A stretch of DNA of 64,000 bases from CAIQQQ01 sp040399685 (GTDB lineage: Bacteria > Pseudomonadota > Alphaproteobacteria > Acetobacterales > Acetobacteraceae). The number at the start of each line of letters is the position of its first letter. Position 1 is the first letter of the stretch. Position numbers and translations under genes: made by a program. The notes below the pieces were generated by a model. That model had not been told where the DNA came from. It did no database searches and saw only the letters and a list, made by a program, of their open reading frames with translations. Of the stretch, positions 29,330 through 38,158 are shown piece after piece. The stretch spans positions 1 to 64,000 of the forward strand of contig JBBART010000023.1 of the NCBI GenBank assembly GCA_040399685.1, given 5' to 3'.

Positions 29330-30571
29330 TCAGCCCACACCCATCGCCTGACGCATAAACATGCGTTTCAGTCGTGGCATCCGATGCACGGCAGCAATAC
29401 CAACGTCACGTGCAACGCGCAGCACAGGGTTGTTCGTGCTGAACAGGCGGTCCAGCACATCCGTCGCCGCCAGCATCATCAGCGCATCCGGCCGGCGCTC
29501 CCCCTGATAGCGGCGCAGCAGCGCGGCCCCACCAACATCCTCACCTTGCGCCAGTGCGTCGCCAATCAAGCGGCCCATGCAGCCAACATCGCGGAAGCCC
29601 ACATTCAGCCCCTGCCCGGCGATGGGATGCATGCCGTGGGCAGCGTCTCCCACCAGCGCCAGGCGCGTGTCGGTGTAGCGATGCGCGTGCAGAGCCGTCA
29701 GCGGATAGCTCCAGCGCCGACCGATCAGACGGATTTCGCCCAGATGCGTGCCCATCCGGCGCGTCAATTCGCGCAGGAAGGTGGCATCGTCGAGCGCCAG
29801 CAACGCCTTGGCCACGGCATCGCGCTCGGTCCAGACGATGGCTGAAACATGAGGGGCGCCCTCGGTGGGCGCCATCGGCAACTGCGCGAACGGGCCGCCG
29901 GGCAGGAAATGCTCCAGGGCGGTGTTGCGATGCGGCAGGCTGTGAGCGATGGCGACCACGATGCCGATCTGGCCGTAGCCAAACCGCGTCACGCCAATGC
30001 CCGCCTCCTGGCGCAGCCGCGAGTTGCGGCCCTCGGCGGCGACCACCAGGCTGGCCGCGATCGTGGCCCCTCCTTCGATCTCGATGGTGGCGCGGTCCTC
30101 GGTCCGCGTGACGCGCGCCTTGGCCGGGGCGAACACGTGCAAATTGTCCAGCGTCGCCATGCGGGCGTTGATCGCCATCCGCAGGCTGCGGGCCTCGACC
30201 ATCCAGCCGAAGGCGGCGTCATCGCTCTCCATTTCGGCTTCGCGGGAGTCAAAGTGCAGGAACAGGCGCGAGGCCGGCCGGCCCACCTTGCCGTCACTGA
30301 CGCGAATGTCGCGGATCGGGCCGGGCGCGAATGGCAGAAGATCCCACAGCCCGGCTTCCTCCATCACCCGGCGCGAGCCGGCGGCGATGGCATAGGCACG
30401 GCCGTCGAAATCCGGATGCTCCATCGGCGGCAGCGCGGCATGGTCGATCACCGCCGTGCGCACGCCCCGCGTGGCCAGCAGGCACGCCAGGGTTCCACCG
30501 ACCGGACCCGCGCCAACCACGCAAACATCGGCCTGCTCCGGCATCTGCTGTGTTTCGGTCATGCTACCCAT
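29330..30571 (-). CDS. UbiH/UbiF/COQ6-type FAD monooxygenase (ubiquinone biosynthesis hydroxylase)
   Basis: This 413-residue flavoprotein monooxygenase has the FAD motif VCVVGAGPVGGTLACLLA near the N-terminus. The central NADPH/FAD signature is VVAAEGRNSRLR, and the second FAD motif is LVGDAAHGMHPIAGQGLNVGFRD, characteristic of the ubiquinone hydroxylase family. It would hydroxylate the quinone ring. Which ring position it acts on cannot be told. The start at 30571 has a GAGG about 10 bases upstream; the ATG at 30562 is an alternative. Confidence 0.9.
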   Translation of the reverse strand: MGSMTETQQMPEQADVCVVGAGPVGGTLACLLATRGVRTAVIDHAALPPMEHPDFDGRAYAIAAGSRRVMEEAGLWDLLPFAPGPIRDIRVSDGKVGRPASRLFLHFDSREAEMESDDAAFGWMVEARSLRMAINARMATLDNLHVFAPAKARVTRTEDRATIEIEGGATIAASLVVAAEGRNSRLRQEAGIGVTRFGYGQIGIVVAIAHSLPHRNTALEHFLPGGPFAQLPMAPTEGAPHVSAIVWTERDAVAKALLALDDATFLRELTRRMGTHLGEIRLIGRRWSYPLTALHAHRYTDTRLALVGDAAHGMHPIAGQGLNVGFRDVGCMGRLIGDALAQGEDVGGAALLRRYQGERRPDALMMLAATDVLDRLFSTNNPVLRVARDVGIAAVHRMPRLKRMFMRQAMGVG

Positions 30572-30692
30572 CGCGTAATTGCCTCATTATTAAGCAGTCC
30601 GTTTCGATGCGGCTGCGAATTTACCCACCGCACGTTGCCCAAAATTAAGGCACGGCCCACGAAGCACCCTTGAAAGGCTCGCGAAACGGCGC

Positions 30693-30707
30693 GGCACGGT
30701 TCTTGAT
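30693..30707 (+). promoter_or_regulatory. Possible sigma-54-like promoter of glnK-amtB
   Basis: The segment GGCACGGTTCTTGAT fits the -24/-12 pattern GGCACG-N4-TTGC with the correct spacing, but the usual GC at -12 is GA here. It lies 88 bases before glnK, a gene pair usually controlled by NtrC and sigma-54. This is suggestive, not firm. Confidence 0.35.
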
Positions 30708-30794
30708 AGGCTAGCTGCGGAAACCTGACCACGGGCATTCAATTGGATGGCGCGGGCAGGCTTACAAGAGCCAGAACGGGAACGGGGCTGCGAC

Positions 30795-31133
30795 ATGAAA
30801 CTGATCATGGCCATTATAAAGCCATTCAAGCTCGACGACGTGCGTGAGGCGCTGACGCCCTTGGGCGTGCAGGGTCTGACGGTGTCCGAGGTGAAGGGTT
30901 TCGGCCGCCAAAAAGGACAGACTGAAATCTATCGTGGTGCGGAATACCACGTGAACTTCTTGCCCAAGGTGAAGATCGAGCTCGCGGTTGCGGCTGACCT
31001 CGCCGATCAGGTCGTGGAAGCCATCACCAAGGCCGCCCACACCGGCAAGATCGGCGACGGAAAGATCTTCGTCCTCGACCTCGAACGCGCTGTGCGCATC
31101 CGCACCGGCGAGACCGACACCGAAGCGCTGTGA
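30795..31133 (+). CDS. glnK: Nitrogen regulatory protein P-II
   Basis: This is a 112-residue PII protein. Y51, the uridylylation site in the T-loop (EIYRGAEYHVNFLP), is present, as are the B-loop TKAAHTGKIGDGKIFV and C-loop VRIRTGETDTEAL. It senses ATP/ADP and 2-oxoglutarate and would gate the ammonium channel encoded 54 bases downstream, which is why glnK is preferred over glnB. The ATG at 30795 gives the canonical MKLIMAIIKPFKL start. An earlier in-frame ATG at 30747 is not used by the family. Confidence 0.94.
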   Translation: MKLIMAIIKPFKLDDVREALTPLGVQGLTVSEVKGFGRQKGQTEIYRGAEYHVNFLPKVKIELAVAADLADQVVEAITKAAHTGKIGDGKIFVLDLERAVRIRTGETDTEAL

Positions 31134-31187
31134 CAGCAGCGCCCGCGCGCTCGAAATCGGCCAGAGAATGACAAAGGAACCAGCTTG

Positions 31188-32552
31188 ATGAAGACCCTGA
31201 TGAAGCGCGCCGGATTGGCGCTTCTTCCCCTGATGGCGGCCATGCCCGCCTGGGCCGAAGACGCTGCCGCGGCAGCACCAAAACTGGACAGCGGCGACAC
31301 CGCCTGGATGCTCACCAGCACCGCCCTGGTGCTGATGATGACCATCCCTGGCCTGGCATTGTTCTATGCCGGCATGGTGCGCAAGAAGAACGTGCTGGCC
31401 ACGATGATGCAGTCGTTCTTCATCGTCTGCCTCATCACCGTGGTCTGGATGATCGCTGGCTACTCGCTGGCCTTCACCAACGGCTCCGCCTATGTGGGCG
31501 ACCTGAGCCGCTTCTTCCTGGCCGGCATCGTCGACAACTACGACAAGCCCTTCACGCTGGGCGCAGGCACCGACGGTTCGTCGCTCAAGACGATCCCCGA
31601 GAGCCTGTTCATGATGTACCAGATGACTTTCGCGATCATCACCCCGGCCCTGATTGCCGGCGCGTTCGCGGACCGCATGAAGTTCTCGGCGCTGTGCATC
31701 TTCACCGTGCTGTGGTCGCTGCTGGTCTACTCGCCCATCGCGCATTGGGTCTGGGCGCCAACCGGCTGGCTGGCTCTGGGCGCATTCGGTCTTCCGGCTG
31801 CTGCTGACTATGCCGGCGGCACCGTGGTTCACATCAACGCCGGCATCGCGGGCCTCGTGTGCGCCCTCGTCCTCGGCAAGCGCGTTGGCTACAACACCGA
31901 GAACATGTCCCCCTTCAACCTCGCCTACGCCGTCATCGGCGCGGCGCTGCTGTGGGTGGGCTGGTTCGGCTTCAACGCCGGTTCGGCCGTCGCTGCCGAC
32001 GGTCATGCCGCGATGGCCATGACGGTCACGCAGATCGCCGCCGCCGGCGCCGCTCTGTCCTGGACGTTCGCCGAGTGGGCCGCCAAGGGCAAGCCATCCG
32101 TCCTCGGCGCCATCTCCGGCGCGGTTGCGGGCCTGGTTGCCATCACGCCTGCCTCGGGTTTCGTCACCCCAGGCCCAGGCCTGGTCATCGGCCTCGTGGC
32201 CGGCGTGGTCTGCTTCTGGTCCGCCACCAGCCTCAAGCACATGCTCGGCTACGACGACAGCCTTGACGCCTTCGGCGTGCACGGCGTGGGCGGCATCATC
32301 GGCGCCCTGCTGACCGGCGTGTTCGCCTACGGCCCGTTCACGGCCACCAAGGACGCCCCGCTCGGCGTCAACATCGGTGGGCTTGAGCAGTTCGAATCGC
32401 AGGTTCTCGCGGTTCTGGTCACGCTGATCTACTCGGGCGTTGTCACGTTCATCATCCTCAAGATCGTGGATGTGGCCGTCGGCCTCCGCGTGACGGCTGA
32501 AGAAGAGCGCGAAGGCCTTGACGTCGTGCTGCACGGCGAGCGTCTCGGCTAA
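31188..32552 (+). CDS. amtB: Ammonium transporter
   Basis: This 454-residue Amt/MEP channel has a cleavable signal peptide (MKTLMKRAGLALLPLMAAMPAWAE region) and eleven expected transmembrane helices. The twin pore histidines are in SPIAHWVWAP and FGVHGVGGI. The signature region VVHINAGIAGLV is present. The ATG at 31188 follows AGGAACC; the TTG one codon earlier is unlikely. It forms an operon with glnK and is followed by a terminator. Confidence 0.96.
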   Translation: MKTLMKRAGLALLPLMAAMPAWAEDAAAAAPKLDSGDTAWMLTSTALVLMMTIPGLALFYAGMVRKKNVLATMMQSFFIVCLITVVWMIAGYSLAFTNGSAYVGDLSRFFLAGIVDNYDKPFTLGAGTDGSSLKTIPESLFMMYQMTFAIITPALIAGAFADRMKFSALCIFTVLWSLLVYSPIAHWVWAPTGWLALGAFGLPAAADYAGGTVVHINAGIAGLVCALVLGKRVGYNTENMSPFNLAYAVIGAALLWVGWFGFNAGSAVAADGHAAMAMTVTQIAAAGAALSWTFAEWAAKGKPSVLGAISGAVAGLVAITPASGFVTPGPGLVIGLVAGVVCFWSATSLKHMLGYDDSLDAFGVHGVGGIIGALLTGVFAYGPFTATKDAPLGVNIGGLEQFESQVLAVLVTLIYSGVVTFIILKIVDVAVGLRVTAEEEREGLDVVLHGERLG

Positions 32553-32576
32553 CCCCACACCGCTGCGTGGACTGGA

Positions 32577-32608
32577 ATGGGCGCTCCCACGGGGGCGACC
32601 ATTTTTTT
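32577..32608 (+). terminator. Intrinsic terminator after glnK-amtB
   Basis: ATGG and CGCTCCC pair with GGGGCG and CCAT around a short loop, directly followed by seven Ts (32602-32608). It lies 25 bases past the amtB stop and before ftsK. Confidence 0.85.
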
Positions 32609-32688
32609 GAATAAGCATCTTCAGGCGCGTGTGGCATAACGCTGCCTGATTGCACGAAGCCTCGTGCGAGCGACCAGCGGAGCCGCAG

Positions 32689-35160
32689 ATGCCGCCAGCG
32701 ATCACCGAGCCACGCCAGAACCCCATCGCCAGCTTCGCCCTGGGCACCGCCTTGCGCCGGAGGCTGTCCGAAATCGGCGCCCTGGTGCTGGGCTGCGCTG
32801 GGGTGGCGCTGCTGGCGGCGCTGCTCAGCTACAACGCGCATGACCCGTCCTTCAACACCGCCACCAAGGATGCCGCAACCAATCTGGCCGGCCCGCCGGG
32901 CGCCGTTGCGGCCGATCTGCTGCTGCAAGGCCTGGGGCTGGCCGGCGTGTTGCCGGCGCTGGCGCTGTTGAGCTGGGCGTGGCGCATGGGCTCGCATCGC
33001 GGCATGTCGGCCGCGCCGTTGCGGGTGGCGGCCCTGCTGCTGGCGATGCCGGTGCTGGCCGGCGTTCTGCAAGGAGCCGCCACCTTTGTCGGACAGGCAG
33101 CCGCATGGCCGGCTGCGGCCGGGCTGGGCGGCGCCATGGGGCGCATGGTGGCCACCAGCGCGCTGTCCACCGGGCAGGAGATCATGGGGCCGCTGGGCGC
33201 CGGGCTCGTCTGGCTGGCCGGGTTTGCGCTGTCCGGATTGCTGATCATCCTCGCCCTCGGCCTCACAGCCGGCGAATGGCGCGCGGGCGTGCGCGTGGCG
33301 CGCGGATCGGCGACCCAGGCCCGCCGGGCCTCCACCGTCGCGGCCCGTGCCGGCGGCGGCGTGCTGGGCGGCGCCACCTGGCTGCTGCGCGTTGTGAACG
33401 GCCCGAAATCCGGGCCGGAGCCAACCCGCACGGCCCCTCAGGAGCCAGCGTTTCAACGCGGCGCCACCGAGCCGACCTTGCGGCGCAGCATCGCCCAGCC
33501 CACGCCGGTCATCCAGCCGCCCTCGTTGAAAATCCCTGCCGCCCCGCTGGCCGTCACCAAGGCCTTGGCCAGGATCGCCGCCCCGAAGGCCGCCCTCGCC
33601 ATCCGCCCCGAACCCGCCAAACCCGAACCGGCACGGCCCGTCAGCACATGGAAGCTGCCACCGCTGGACCTGCTGACCCCCGCCCCGCCCCGCAGCACCA
33701 TCGGCAGCCTCACGCCCGAGCAGATGCAGGCCAATGCCCGCCTGCTGGAAACCGTGCTGAGCGACTACGGCGTGCAGGGCACCATCCAGGCCATCCGCCC
33801 CGGCCCCGTTGTCACCCTCTACGAACTCGAACCGGCCCCCGGCACCCGCGCCGCCCGCGTGATCGGCCTGGCCGACGACGTCGCCCGCAGCCTGTCCGTG
33901 CTGGCCGTGCGCGTGGCCGTGGTGCCCGGCCGCTCGGTGCTGGGCATTGAGGTGCCGAACGCCAAGCGCGAGACGGTGTACCTGTCCGAGCTGATCGACT
34001 CTGAAACCTGGGACAAGCAGAACGCCCGCCTGGGCATCGCCCTCGGCAAGGACATCTCCGGCGCCCCCGTTCTCGCCGACCTCGCCCGCATGCCGCATCT
34101 GCTCGTCGCCGGCACCACCGGTTCGGGCAAGTCGGTCGGCATCAACGCCATGATCCTGTCGCTGCTCTACAAGCTCTCGCCCGCCGAGTGCCGCCTGATC
34201 ATGATCGACCCGAAAATGCTGGAATTGTCGGTCTATGGCGGCATCCCGCATCTGATGACCCCCGTGGTCACCGAACCGGCCAAGGCGGTCAGCGCGCTGA
34301 AATGGACAGTGCGCGAAATGGAACGCCGCTACCGCGCCATGAGCCAGCTGAGCGTGCGCAACCTCGCCGGCTACAACGAACGCGTGGCGGAAGCCCAGGC
34401 CAAGGGCGAGGTCGTCACCCGCCGCGTGCAGACCGGCTTTGACAGCGAAACCAACAAGCCGATCTTCGAGGAACAGCCCCTCGCCCTGGAAACCCTGCCG
34501 CTGATCGTGGTCATCATCGACGAGATGGCCGATTTGATGATGGTGGCCGGCAAGGAGATCGAAATCACCGTCATGCGCCTCGCCCAGATGGCCCGCGCCG
34601 CCGGCATTCACGTCATCATGGCCACCCAGCGCCCATCGGTGGACGTCATCACCGGCACCATCAAGGCCAACTTCCCGACGCGCATCAGCTTTCGCGTGGT
34701 CTCCAAGTTCGACAGCCGCACCATTTTGCAGGAACAGGGCGCCGAACAGCTGCTCGGCCAGGGCGACATGCTGTTCCAGCAGGACAGCCGCACCACCCGC
34801 GTCCACGGCCCGTTCGTCACCGACCGGGAAGTGGAGGACGTGGTGGCCTTCCTGCGCGAACAGGGCGAGCCGGATTACCTGGACGAGATCACCGAGGCGC
34901 AGGAGGAAACCGAAGCCTCCGTCCTCTCCGGCATCTCCGGCGCCAGCGACGGGGAGAAGAATTTGTTCGACCAGGCGGTAGACGTCGTCACCCGCGAAGG
35001 CAAGGCCTCCACCTCGTTCATCCAGCGGCATCTGCAAATCGGCTACAACCGCGCCGCCAAGCTGATCGAGCAGATGGAAAAGGAGGGCATCGTCAGCGCC
35101 GCCAACCATGTGGGCAAACGCGAAATCCTGACCCGCCGGCCGCGCGACGACGACGAGTGA
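32689..35160 (+). CDS. ftsK: DNA translocase FtsK
   Basis: This 823-residue FtsK/SpoIIIE ATPase has four N-terminal transmembrane segments (about residues 25-185) and a Pro/Ala-rich linker to about 340. The motor has Walker A GTTGSGKSVG at about 475-484 and Walker B VVIIDEMADLMM. The C-terminal winged-helix gamma domain (about 757-820, ASTSFIQRHLQIGYNRAAKLIE) recognises KOPS sites. It coordinates chromosome dimer resolution with septation. The ATG at 32689 has CGGAG upstream; a TTG at 32650 gives 13 extra residues. It converges on anmK with eight bases between stops. Confidence 0.95.
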   Translation: MPPAITEPRQNPIASFALGTALRRRLSEIGALVLGCAGVALLAALLSYNAHDPSFNTATKDAATNLAGPPGAVAADLLLQGLGLAGVLPALALLSWAWRMGSHRGMSAAPLRVAALLLAMPVLAGVLQGAATFVGQAAAWPAAAGLGGAMGRMVATSALSTGQEIMGPLGAGLVWLAGFALSGLLIILALGLTAGEWRAGVRVARGSATQARRASTVAARAGGGVLGGATWLLRVVNGPKSGPEPTRTAPQEPAFQRGATEPTLRRSIAQPTPVIQPPSLKIPAAPLAVTKALARIAAPKAALAIRPEPAKPEPARPVSTWKLPPLDLLTPAPPRSTIGSLTPEQMQANARLLETVLSDYGVQGTIQAIRPGPVVTLYELEPAPGTRAARVIGLADDVARSLSVLAVRVAVVPGRSVLGIEVPNAKRETVYLSELIDSETWDKQNARLGIALGKDISGAPVLADLARMPHLLVAGTTGSGKSVGINAMILSLLYKLSPAECRLIMIDPKMLELSVYGGIPHLMTPVVTEPAKAVSALKWTVREMERRYRAMSQLSVRNLAGYNERVAEAQAKGEVVTRRVQTGFDSETNKPIFEEQPLALETLPLIVVIIDEMADLMMVAGKEIEITVMRLAQMARAAGIHVIMATQRPSVDVITGTIKANFPTRISFRVVSKFDSRTILQEQGAEQLLGQGDMLFQQDSRTTRVHGPFVTDREVEDVVAFLREQGEPDYLDEITEAQEETEASVLSGISGASDGEKNLFDQAVDVVTREGKASTSFIQRHLQIGYNRAAKLIEQMEKEGIVSAANHVGKREILTRRPRDDDE

Positions 35161-35168
35161 ACCCGCCC

Positions 35169-36272
35169 CTACCCGTGTCGCACCCCGCCCGGCATCGGGT
35201 GCGGCACGCCCGTCGTTGACGGAACACTGAGCGGCAGCCCACGCAGCGACCGCACGGCCAGGAAGCCGAACGCCTGCGCCTCCAGCGCGTCGCCGTTCCA
35301 GCCGACCGCTTCCACCGGCTCGACCGGCACGGCCAGCGCATCCCGCAGCAGGCGCATCAGCGTCGCGTTGTGCCGCCCACCGCCAGCCACGAGCCAGCGG
35401 ACCGGTTTTTTTGGAAAATGCGCACCAGCCCGTGCCACCGAATGCGCAGTGAAAGCCGCCAGCGTGGCAGCGCCATCCGCACAGGACAGCCCGGCCAGCG
35501 CGCCAGTCGGGAAATCATTCCGATCCAGCGATTTCGGAGGCAAGCGGTCAAAATACGGGTTCGCCAGCATCCCGGCCAGCACCCCCGCATCCGCGATGCC
35601 TGAAGCCGCCACTGCCCCGCCCGCATCATACGCGGCCCCGGTATGGCGTCGCACCCAGTCATCGATCAGCGCGTTGGCCGGCCCGGTGTCGAAGGCCAGG
35701 ATGTCCGCGCCGTCCAGATACGTCACATTGGCCACGCCGCCGAGATTGAGGACGGCCAACGGCCCGGGAAGATCCCCCGCCAGAGCCGCATGAAACAGCA
35801 GCACCAACGGTGCGCCCTGGCCGCCACTGGCCACGTCGGCGTGCCGGAACCGGTTCACCACCGGCACCCCCAGCGCCTCGGCCAAGGCCTTCCCATCACC
35901 CAATTGCCGCGTATAGCGTCGCTCCGGCCGATGCAGCACGGTCTGGCCATGAAAGCCGATCACGTCGATGGCCGACGCATCCAACCCCGCCACCTCCAGC
36001 AACGCCCGAACCGCATCGGCATGCGCCTCGGTAATCGCCGCTTCCAACACCGCCACAGGTCCGAACTCCGCAAGATCCGGCTGCGCCATCAATTCCAGCA
36101 CCTGCGAGCGCACATCATCGGAATACGGCACGCACACGAACGCGCCGGTGGCTTGCACCCGCGCCCCGTCGGTTTCGATCAACGCCGCGTCGATACCGTC
36201 GGCGGACGTGCCACTCATAAGGCCGATGGCCGTCAGGCTTCGCGTGAAAATGACCCGCTCCTGCTGCTGCAC
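35169..36272 (-). CDS. anmK: Anhydro-N-acetylmuramic acid kinase
   Basis: This roughly 367-residue kinase phosphorylates and hydrolyses 1,6-anhydroMurNAc to MurNAc-6-P in peptidoglycan recycling. Motifs include GLMSGTSADGIDAALIE, the GFHGQTVLHRP segment, AVLNLGGVANVTYL, FDTGPANALIDDW and the C-terminal VAGGGRHNATLM. The start is unclear: GTG at 36272 gives 19 residues before MSGT. An ATT at 36251 has AGGAG about 6 bases upstream and a more typical N-terminal length, but ATT starts are very rare. It follows the secreted-protein gene by five bases. Confidence 0.93.
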   Translation of the reverse strand: MQQQERVIFTRSLTAIGLMSGTSADGIDAALIETDGARVQATGAFVCVPYSDDVRSQVLELMAQPDLAEFGPVAVLEAAITEAHADAVRALLEVAGLDASAIDVIGFHGQTVLHRPERRYTRQLGDGKALAEALGVPVVNRFRHADVASGGQGAPLVLLFHAALAGDLPGPLAVLNLGGVANVTYLDGADILAFDTGPANALIDDWVRRHTGAAYDAGGAVAASGIADAGVLAGMLANPYFDRLPPKSLDRNDFPTGALAGLSCADGAATLAAFTAHSVARAGAHFPKKPVRWLVAGGGRHNATLMRLLRDALAVPVEPVEAVGWNGDALEAQAFGFLAVRSLRGLPLSVPSTTGVPHPMPGGVRHG

Positions 36273-36277
36273 AACGC

Positions 36278-36916
36278 TCAGTTCTCTGTATCGCCCCGCG
36301 CCTCGGTCGTCCAACCCGGCGCCACCCGCAGGGACGGATTGGCGCACAGATCCAGCGCCCGTCGTTCCTCCGCCGCCTTGTTGGCGAACACCACCCGCAC
36401 ATCGGCGCGGCACGAACCGGTAAATTCCACCAGCCTCTCCTCGGCCACCGACACTGACGCCAACGCCAGCCGATCGACACCCCATTCCGCGGCATCCGGC
36501 GCCGACACATAGAACTGCTGGATCGGCAGCCTGTTGGCGTTGACCAAGGTCATCCGGCGCAGCGGGGCCGCCTCAGCGCCACTCAGCGTCACCTGTTTCT
36601 CGCGGCACACATCCACGTCACGGATCTGCTGCTGGCGCGCGTCGTCATAGACCGCCAGAACATCGAAGGCGCAGTCCCGCATCCGGCCAAGTTTGATGCG
36701 AGAGGCCTGCCCCGGATCGAGGCTCTTGTCGGCCAGGCGGTCTACCCCCCAGGTGGGGGTCGTCTTGGGGGAAATGTAGAGTTCCTGCACGCTGGTCGGG
36801 CCACGGTTGATCACCGACACCGAGCGCTCACCGACCGGCGCCATCACCGGATCGGCGCCCGCCGCCTGGGCCAGCAGTGCGCTGCAAACGATTCCTGCCA
36901 GCAGATGTCGGCGCAT
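36278..36916 (-). CDS. Secreted protein with two tandem copies of an unknown domain
   Basis: This 212-residue protein has a signal peptide (cleavage near AQAAGADP). The mature part contains two related units. One starts at INRGPTSVQELYISPK...TWGVDRLADKSL (from about residue 36) and the other at VNANRLPIQQFYVSAP...EWGVDRLALASV (from about 124). Each has a later Cys-Asp/Cys-Arg segment (RDCAFDV, GSCRADV) and a second cysteine (VCREK, LCANP), so two internal disulfides are likely. I do not recognise a named family. It is five bases upstream of anmK, which may hint at a cell-envelope role. Confidence 0.75.
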   Translation of the reverse strand: MRRHLLAGIVCSALLAQAAGADPVMAPVGERSVSVINRGPTSVQELYISPKTTPTWGVDRLADKSLDPGQASRIKLGRMRDCAFDVLAVYDDARQQQIRDVDVCREKQVTLSGAEAAPLRRMTLVNANRLPIQQFYVSAPDAAEWGVDRLALASVSVAEERLVEFTGSCRADVRVVFANKAAEERRALDLCANPSLRVAPGWTTEARGDTEN

Positions 36917-37019
36917 GGACCCTCGCTTTCAGGTGCGGGTGCTGAAAATTCCAACGCGATCGTGCCGAATTTAACCTGCGCGCTGTTGCATCACCGCTCC
37001 GGGCGCCCAAATTCGTCGC

Positions 37020-37190
37020 ATGACCAATACTCAAAAACCACCGATTCCCGATATCGTTCCAATCGATATCGAAATTGTAACGCCTCCCCAGAAAACGCCG
37101 GCGCTGCCGCCCGAAATCGGCGGCGCACCCGGGCCGGAGCCCACCCGCTACGGCGATTGGTCCCACAAAGGCCGCTGCACGGATTTCTGA
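37020..37190 (+). CDS. DUF1674 small protein (SDHAF4-like)
   Basis: This is a 56-residue protein. The C-terminus GPEPTRYGDWSHKGRCTDF is the hallmark of DUF1674, the bacterial counterpart of the succinate dehydrogenase assembly factor SDHAF4. The N-terminal half is proline-rich and probably disordered. No strong ribosome binding site is visible. It lies alone on the plus strand between the secreted-protein gene and recR (convergent, 10 bases apart). Its function here is inferred only from the family. Confidence 0.82.
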   Translation: MTNTQKPPIPDIVPIDIEIVTPPQKTPALPPEIGGAPGPEPTRYGDWSHKGRCTDF

Positions 37191-37200
37191 CCGCCGCCGG

Positions 37201-37794
37201 TTACGCCGGCCGCCTGGCGCGAAGGGCGGCCGCCAGCGTGCCATCGTCGAGAATATCCAGCGCACCGCCCATCGGCACGCCTTGGCCCACGCGCGTGATA
37301 ACCACATTGAACGGCCGCAGCCGGTCGGTCAGCCAATGCGCCGTCGTGGCCCCGTCCACCGTGGCCCCAAGCGCCAAAATCACCTCGGTGATGGTGCCTG
37401 TCTCCATCCGCGCCAGCAGCGGTTGCAGGCTCAGATCATCCGGCCCCTGCCCTGCCAGGGCCGAGAGCGTGCCGCCCAACACGTGATACAGGCCGCGATG
37501 CACATGCGCGCGCTCCAGCGCCCACAGGTCGCCCACATTCTCCACAACGCACACAATGTCGATTTCCCGGTGCGGATCGACGCAGACGCTGCACGGATTG
37601 CGGCTGTCCAGATTGCCGCACAGATCGCACGCCCTGGTGGCGCGGGCGGCATCGGCCAACGCCACGGCCAACGGCAGCATCCGCAATTCGGGTTGTTGCA
37701 GCAGTTTCAGCGTGGCCCGACGGGCGCTGCGCGGGCCGAGGCCCGGCAGTTTTGCCAGCAGTGAAATCAGCCGCTCGATTTCTGGCCCACCCAT
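37201..37794 (-). CDS. recR: Recombination protein RecR
   Basis: This 197-residue RecR has the helix-hairpin-helix LAKLPGLGPRSARRATLKLL at the N-terminus and the zinc finger CDLCGNLDSRNPCSVC at about 56-71. A Toprim domain (VVENVGDLWALE) and a C-terminal Walker-B-like segment follow. It works with RecF/RecO to load RecA on gaps. It is the last gene of the dnaX-ybaB-recR block and starts four bases after the ybaB stop. Confidence 0.96.
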   Translation of the reverse strand: MGGPEIERLISLLAKLPGLGPRSARRATLKLLQQPELRMLPLAVALADAARATRACDLCGNLDSRNPCSVCVDPHREIDIVCVVENVGDLWALERAHVHRGLYHVLGGTLSALAGQGPDDLSLQPLLARMETGTITEVILALGATVDGATTAHWLTDRLRPFNVVITRVGQGVPMGGALDILDDGTLAAALRARRPA

Positions 37795-37798
37795 GCGG

Positions 37799-38122
37799 CT
37801 AGAACGGCAGCTTCAATCCGGCCGGAAGATTCATGCCCCCGGTCACCTTCTGCATCTCCTCGGCGGCCAGCGCCTCCACCTTGCGCTTGGCATCGGCGTG
37901 GGCGGCCAAAATCAAGTCCTGCAACATCTCCATTTCGTCCGGATCGGCCAGCTTGGGGTCGATGCGCACCGAACGAAGCTCGTTCTTGCCCGACAGCGTC
38001 ACCACCACCATGCCGGCGCCGGCGGAGCCTTCGACCGTCATGGCCTCCAGCAGCGACTGCATGTCTTCCATCTTCTTCTGCATCTGCGACGCCTGCTTCA
38101 TCAGGCCGGCGATGTTCTTCAT
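37799..38122 (-). CDS. ybaB: YbaB/EbfC family nucleoid-associated protein
   Basis: This is a 107-residue protein of the standard YbaB type, beginning MKNIAGLMKQASQMQKKMEDMQ. The VTLSGKNELRSVRIDPKLAD core and an AHADAKRKVEALAAEEMQKVTGG helix follow. Dimers bind DNA. Its place between dnaX and recR is conserved in many bacteria. Repeat copy C separates it from dnaX. Confidence 0.94.
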   Translation of the reverse strand: MKNIAGLMKQASQMQKKMEDMQSLLEAMTVEGSAGAGMVVVTLSGKNELRSVRIDPKLADPDEMEMLQDLILAAHADAKRKVEALAAEEMQKVTGGMNLPAGLKLPF

Positions 38123-38158
38123 GGCGTGTTCTCCAAAAAATCGAGAGGGTGGTGTTGC

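Noticed and set aside
30640..30660. Second GGCACG block (AGGCACGGCCCACGAAGC) as a sigma-54 promoter
   Set aside because: The spacing between GG and GC is 13 instead of 10, incompatible with the -24/-12 geometry.
32458..35109. 883-codon open frame on the minus strand
   Set aside because: Antisense to ftsK and amtB; its composition (His/Gly/Ala/Gln-rich) is that of a GC-rich shadow frame with no recognisable domain.
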